Assembly: GCF_030708075.1 (NCBI RefSeq) | Contig: NZ_CP117982.1 | Location: 2,137,513-2,201,512, forward strand | DNA: 64,000 nucleotides | Direction of reading: 5' to 3' | Origin: Candidatus Epulonipiscium viviparus | Lineage (GTDB): Bacteria > Bacillota > Clostridia > Lachnospirales > Cellulosilyticaceae | In this document: piece by piece, positions 62,322 through 64,000 of the stretch | Numbering within the stretch: the first letter of the stretch is position 1 | Layout: each line of letters begins with the position of its first letter | The notes under the pieces: generated by a model | The model's input: the letters and a program-made list of their open reading frames with translations, nothing else | Told to the model about the DNA's origin: nothing | Databases searched by the model: none | Translations under genes and position numbers: made by a program

Positions 62322-64000
62322 ATGAAAATAACTAATTATAAGTCGTCATCTATTTCTCAAAAAACTCAAGTATCAACATCAAAGGCAATCGAGAACAATT
62401 TGAAAGATGGTCAAATCGAAGGAAGTGTTTCTCGCGAGAATGGCAAAACCTTACTAGAGCTAGCTAATGGCGAAAAGATAGAAGTGAAATTACAAGCTGA
62501 TGTGCCAATGGGCAAAGCCATGACTTTTTCGGCCTTTAAAAATGCTGCAGGAGAAATAATTTTAAAGCTTTCGCCTGCTACGCAAAAATCGATAATTATG
62601 GATAATCTAGTGCGAAATTTACAGCTTCCAGATACGCCGCAAATGAAAGAGTTAATAAGCTTATTTATGTCAAAGTCGCTGCCTCTGGATAGGCAAGATT
62701 TAATTAAGGCGAATTTCGCGGTAAAGACATTTGATCTTCCCGCGCAGACGATAACAAATTTAGCTGAAAAATCGTTAAACCTTACTTCTGGACAACTGGA
62801 GATCGCAAAAAATCTACAACAAAATGGTACATTGCCGTTGGCGCAGAATATATCAGATTTAATTGAGTTGTTACCAAATCAGAAAGTATTAGAATTTTTA
62901 GCGAACAAATTAAATTTGCCAACCAATAATGCGGCGACCACTGCCACTCCGGCCAATGCGGCGACCACTGCACTCCGGCCAATGCGGCGACCACTACAAC
63001 TCCGGCTAATGCGGCGACCACTGCCACTCCGGCTAATGCGGCGACCACTGCAACTCGGCCAATGCGGCGACCACTGCACTCGGCTAATGCGGCGACCACT
63101 ACAACTGCGGCCAATGCGGCGACCACTACAACTGCGGCCAATGCGGCGACCACTACAACTGCGGCCAATGCGGCGACCACTACAACTGCGGCTAATGCGG
63201 CGACCACTACAACTCGGCTAATGCGGCGACCACTGCCACTGCGGCTAATGCGGCGACCACTACAACTGCGGCCAATGCGGCGACCACTACAACTGCGGCT
63301 AATGCGGCGACCACTACAACTGCGGCTAATGCGGCGACCACTGCACTCAGCCAATGCGGCGACCACTGCCACTCGGCTAATGCGGCGACCAACTACAACT
63401 GCGGCCAACGCGGCGACTAATGCGGCCAACGGCGATGCAACATTAAGTGATGCGGTAAAAGAGTTGTTGTTTGGAACCGAAGTTGAAAGCTTTGCCGACA
63501 TAAAGCTCGATGATGCTGTACGAGATTTAAATGAGCTAGTTGATGTGATAGAAGAAGTTGTTGAGGAATTGGATGAAGCAAATAGAGCAGTGCCACGAGA
63601 GCAGCTGGATGTAATAAAAGAGCAAGTAGAAGTGATAAATAAATTAGAGCAGGCAAATTTTGAATTTATCTCACCATTACTGCATAGCCAAATAGAAAAA
63701 GGGACAGTACATTTTTTTGAAGAAAAATCGGGCGGTGGCGGACGGCACAAAGGCGGGTTATATATTGTGGTGGCCTTAGATATGGACTCTTTGGAGCATC
63801 TGGAATTTCATATACATAAATTTGATAAGCAACTAGATATTCAAATCTATGTAGAAAACGACCACATCAAAAGCTATTTAACCTCATATGCAGGGAGCTT
63901 TATGAAAGTAGTAGAAGAAGCTGGATTTGTGACAAGTAATTTGCGGATAGATTCGATGGAACAGAAAGAATTGAAAAAAGAGACGACGGCAATGCTATCA
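62322..64000 (+). pseudogene. FliK/YlqG-like protein with frame-breaking tandem repeat; 3' end outside window
   Basis: The gene starts at ATG 62322 (AGGGGG upstream). Its N-terminal 200 residues (NGKTLLELANGEKIEVKL, MGKAMTFSAFKNAAGEIILK) look like FliK-type hook-length or YlqG proteins. After the repeat another frame (from about 63407 to the window end) encodes an acidic helix and a FliK-like C-terminal domain (VALDMDSLEHLEFHIHKF, LDIQIYVEND, SYAGSFMKVVEEAGF). The repeat shifts the frame by a net minus seven bases, so the two halves cannot be read as one protein and the first frame stops at 63221. Either sequence errors in the repeat or true slippage is responsible. The position after rbgA matches ylqG. 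Confidence 0.75.
62928..63418 (+). repeat. 27-bp tandem repeat, about 18 copies
   Basis: The consensus unit AATGCGGCGACCACTACAAC followed by TGCGGCC encodes NAATTTTAA. Of 18 units, eleven are 27 bases; the others are 26 (62955, 63035, 63194, 63353), 25 (63061, 63328) and 28 (63379). The first units carry CCGGCC instead of GCGGCC. The units are contiguous without spacers. The encoded Ala/Thr-rich linker would be a flexible hinge. Confidence 0.92.

Noticed and set aside
62928-63418. CRISPR array
   Set aside because: The units are contiguous 27-mers without unique spacers and lie inside a coding region; no cas genes are present.
62782-63750. Long minus-strand frames full of VVVAALAAV repeats across the 27-bp repeat region
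   Set aside because: They are antisense readings of the tandem repeat, with no ribosome binding site. Any unit length divisible by three opens several frames at once.

Overview
The window looks like chromosome of a low-GC Gram-positive anaerobe of the Clostridia (Bacillota), plausibly a gut-associated Lachnospirales-type organism. This is inferred from gene content: formate-THF ligase with FolD, YhaM, RbgA, a small alarmone synthetase, lipobox solute-binding proteins, AGGAGG ribosome binding sites and strong sigma-A type promoters. No phage, IS element or CRISPR array is visible. One tRNA and one probable 6S RNA are present.

Layout. 1-3.9 kb: a partial (alpha/alpha)6-barrel glycoside hydrolase divergent from a sulfatase, a small glycan-degradation pair. 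4-12 kb: a rearranged accessory patch with an orphan ZorA/ZorB-like (MotA/MotB-type) motor pair, an AEC transporter, an iron-dependent alcohol dehydrogenase, tRNA-Arg(CCT) and an unrecognised 955-residue protein. This patch contains an 85-bp inverted duplication and a gene-tail fusion. 12-20 kb: an orphan sugar-type binding lipoprotein, dus-lgt, ychF and an MBL hydrolase, a secreted YD-repeat protein, and a short prepilin peptidase abutting a truncated bioB. 20.3-30 kb: a tightly packed eight-gene operon dprA-topA-mnmH-fhs-folD-rimO-pgsA-yhaM. 30.2-35 kb: 6S RNA, a small alarmone synthetase, a D,D-carboxypeptidase, ilvN and rho.

35-46 kb is an oligopeptide ABC transporter, oppBCDF, followed by four tandem paralogous binding lipoproteins with blocks of identical DNA, as expected from gene conversion. 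46-49 kb holds an exported M16C metallopeptidase. The exporter-side peptidase and the four OppA receptors could together form a peptide scavenging system (inference).

49-57 kb is an eight-gene same-strand operon: acetyltransferase-like protein, SDR, split transketolase, acyl carrier protein, AMP-ligase, LuxE-like acyl-protein synthetase and LuxC-like acyl reductase. It encodes a coherent but unassigned chemistry (acid to aldehyde to ketol) and is the best candidate here for an undescribed system. 57-64 kb: a Lon-family protease lacking a recognisable P-loop, two DUF1349-like proteins around a GNAT, rplS, rbgA, and a FliK/YlqG-like gene. The last contains about 18 copies of a 27-bp repeat whose irregular lengths break the reading frame; it runs off the window end.
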